64,000 nucleotides of DNA from Xiphophorus maculatus (taxonomy: Eukaryota; Chordata; Actinopteri; Cyprinodontiformes; Poeciliidae). A model generated the notes under the pieces. It was not told the DNA's origin, did no database searches, and was given only the letters and a program-made list of their open reading frames with translations. The DNA is taken from assembly GCF_002775205.1 (NCBI RefSeq), contig NC_036454.1, positions 8,561,882 through 8,625,881 of the forward strand, in the 5' to 3' direction. Position numbers and translations under genes: made by a program. Positions 63,916-64,000 of this stretch are shown piece after piece. How positions within the stretch are numbered: the stretch's first letter is position 1; every line of letters starts with the position of its first letter.

Positions 63916-64000
63916 GGTAAAATAATTTGAACCAAGTGAATCTAAAACTATGTCACTCGAGGAATGCTGGAAAGTAGACATTTACAAAAGTAAATGTTTC

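Overview
The window is a piece of a ray-finned (teleost-like) fish nuclear genome. The genes have many short exons with GT-AG introns, the introns and spacers are AT-rich, and they are loaded with fish-type DNA-transposon relics (Tc1/mariner-like, hAT-like and palindromic MITEs), L1-type LINE 3' ends and a long (CA)n run. Species is not decided. Gene identities come from translating spliced exons and comparing them with remembered vertebrate proteins; no database search was run.

Layout: (1) 1-346, minus: first coding exon of a C2H2-type zinc-finger gene that runs off the left edge, with a promoter-like patch near 840-1000. (2) 2059-8455, plus: complete coq2 (7 exons, 380 aa), the mitochondrial 4-hydroxybenzoate polyprenyltransferase of ubiquinone synthesis. 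(3) 8716-11640: spacer with a decayed Tc1-like element and a large foldback. (4) 11836-35828, plus: complete gldc (25 exons, 1039 aa), the PLP-dependent P-protein of the glycine cleavage system, with a TATA/CCAAT promoter just upstream. (5) 36460-39420: spacer with an inverted-repeat MITE, a small GC-rich patch and a degenerate ~125-bp tandem repeat. (6) 44897-40106, minus: complete SLC16-family monocarboxylate transporter (445 aa) plus a likely 5' noncoding exon near 45.6 kb. (7) 62988-47157, minus: the 3' half of a JAK2-type tyrosine kinase (14 exons: end of the SH2-JH2 linker, pseudokinase and kinase domains); its 5' half lies beyond the right edge.

The genes are independent vertebrate loci, not an operon. 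coq2 and gldc are tandem, gldc and the transporter converge, and the transporter and jak2 are tandem on minus. gldc and JAK2 are also linked in human (9p24), whereas COQ2 is on human 4q21, so the coq2-gldc adjacency is a lineage difference.

I found no evidence for a new multi-gene system. The most unusual signals are two copies of gldc exon edges (exon 11 and exon 18, each with its splice acceptor) sitting inside MITEs in nearby gldc introns, and repeat families that scatter a perfect 13-bp RFX/X-box-like palindrome through gldc and jak2 introns.
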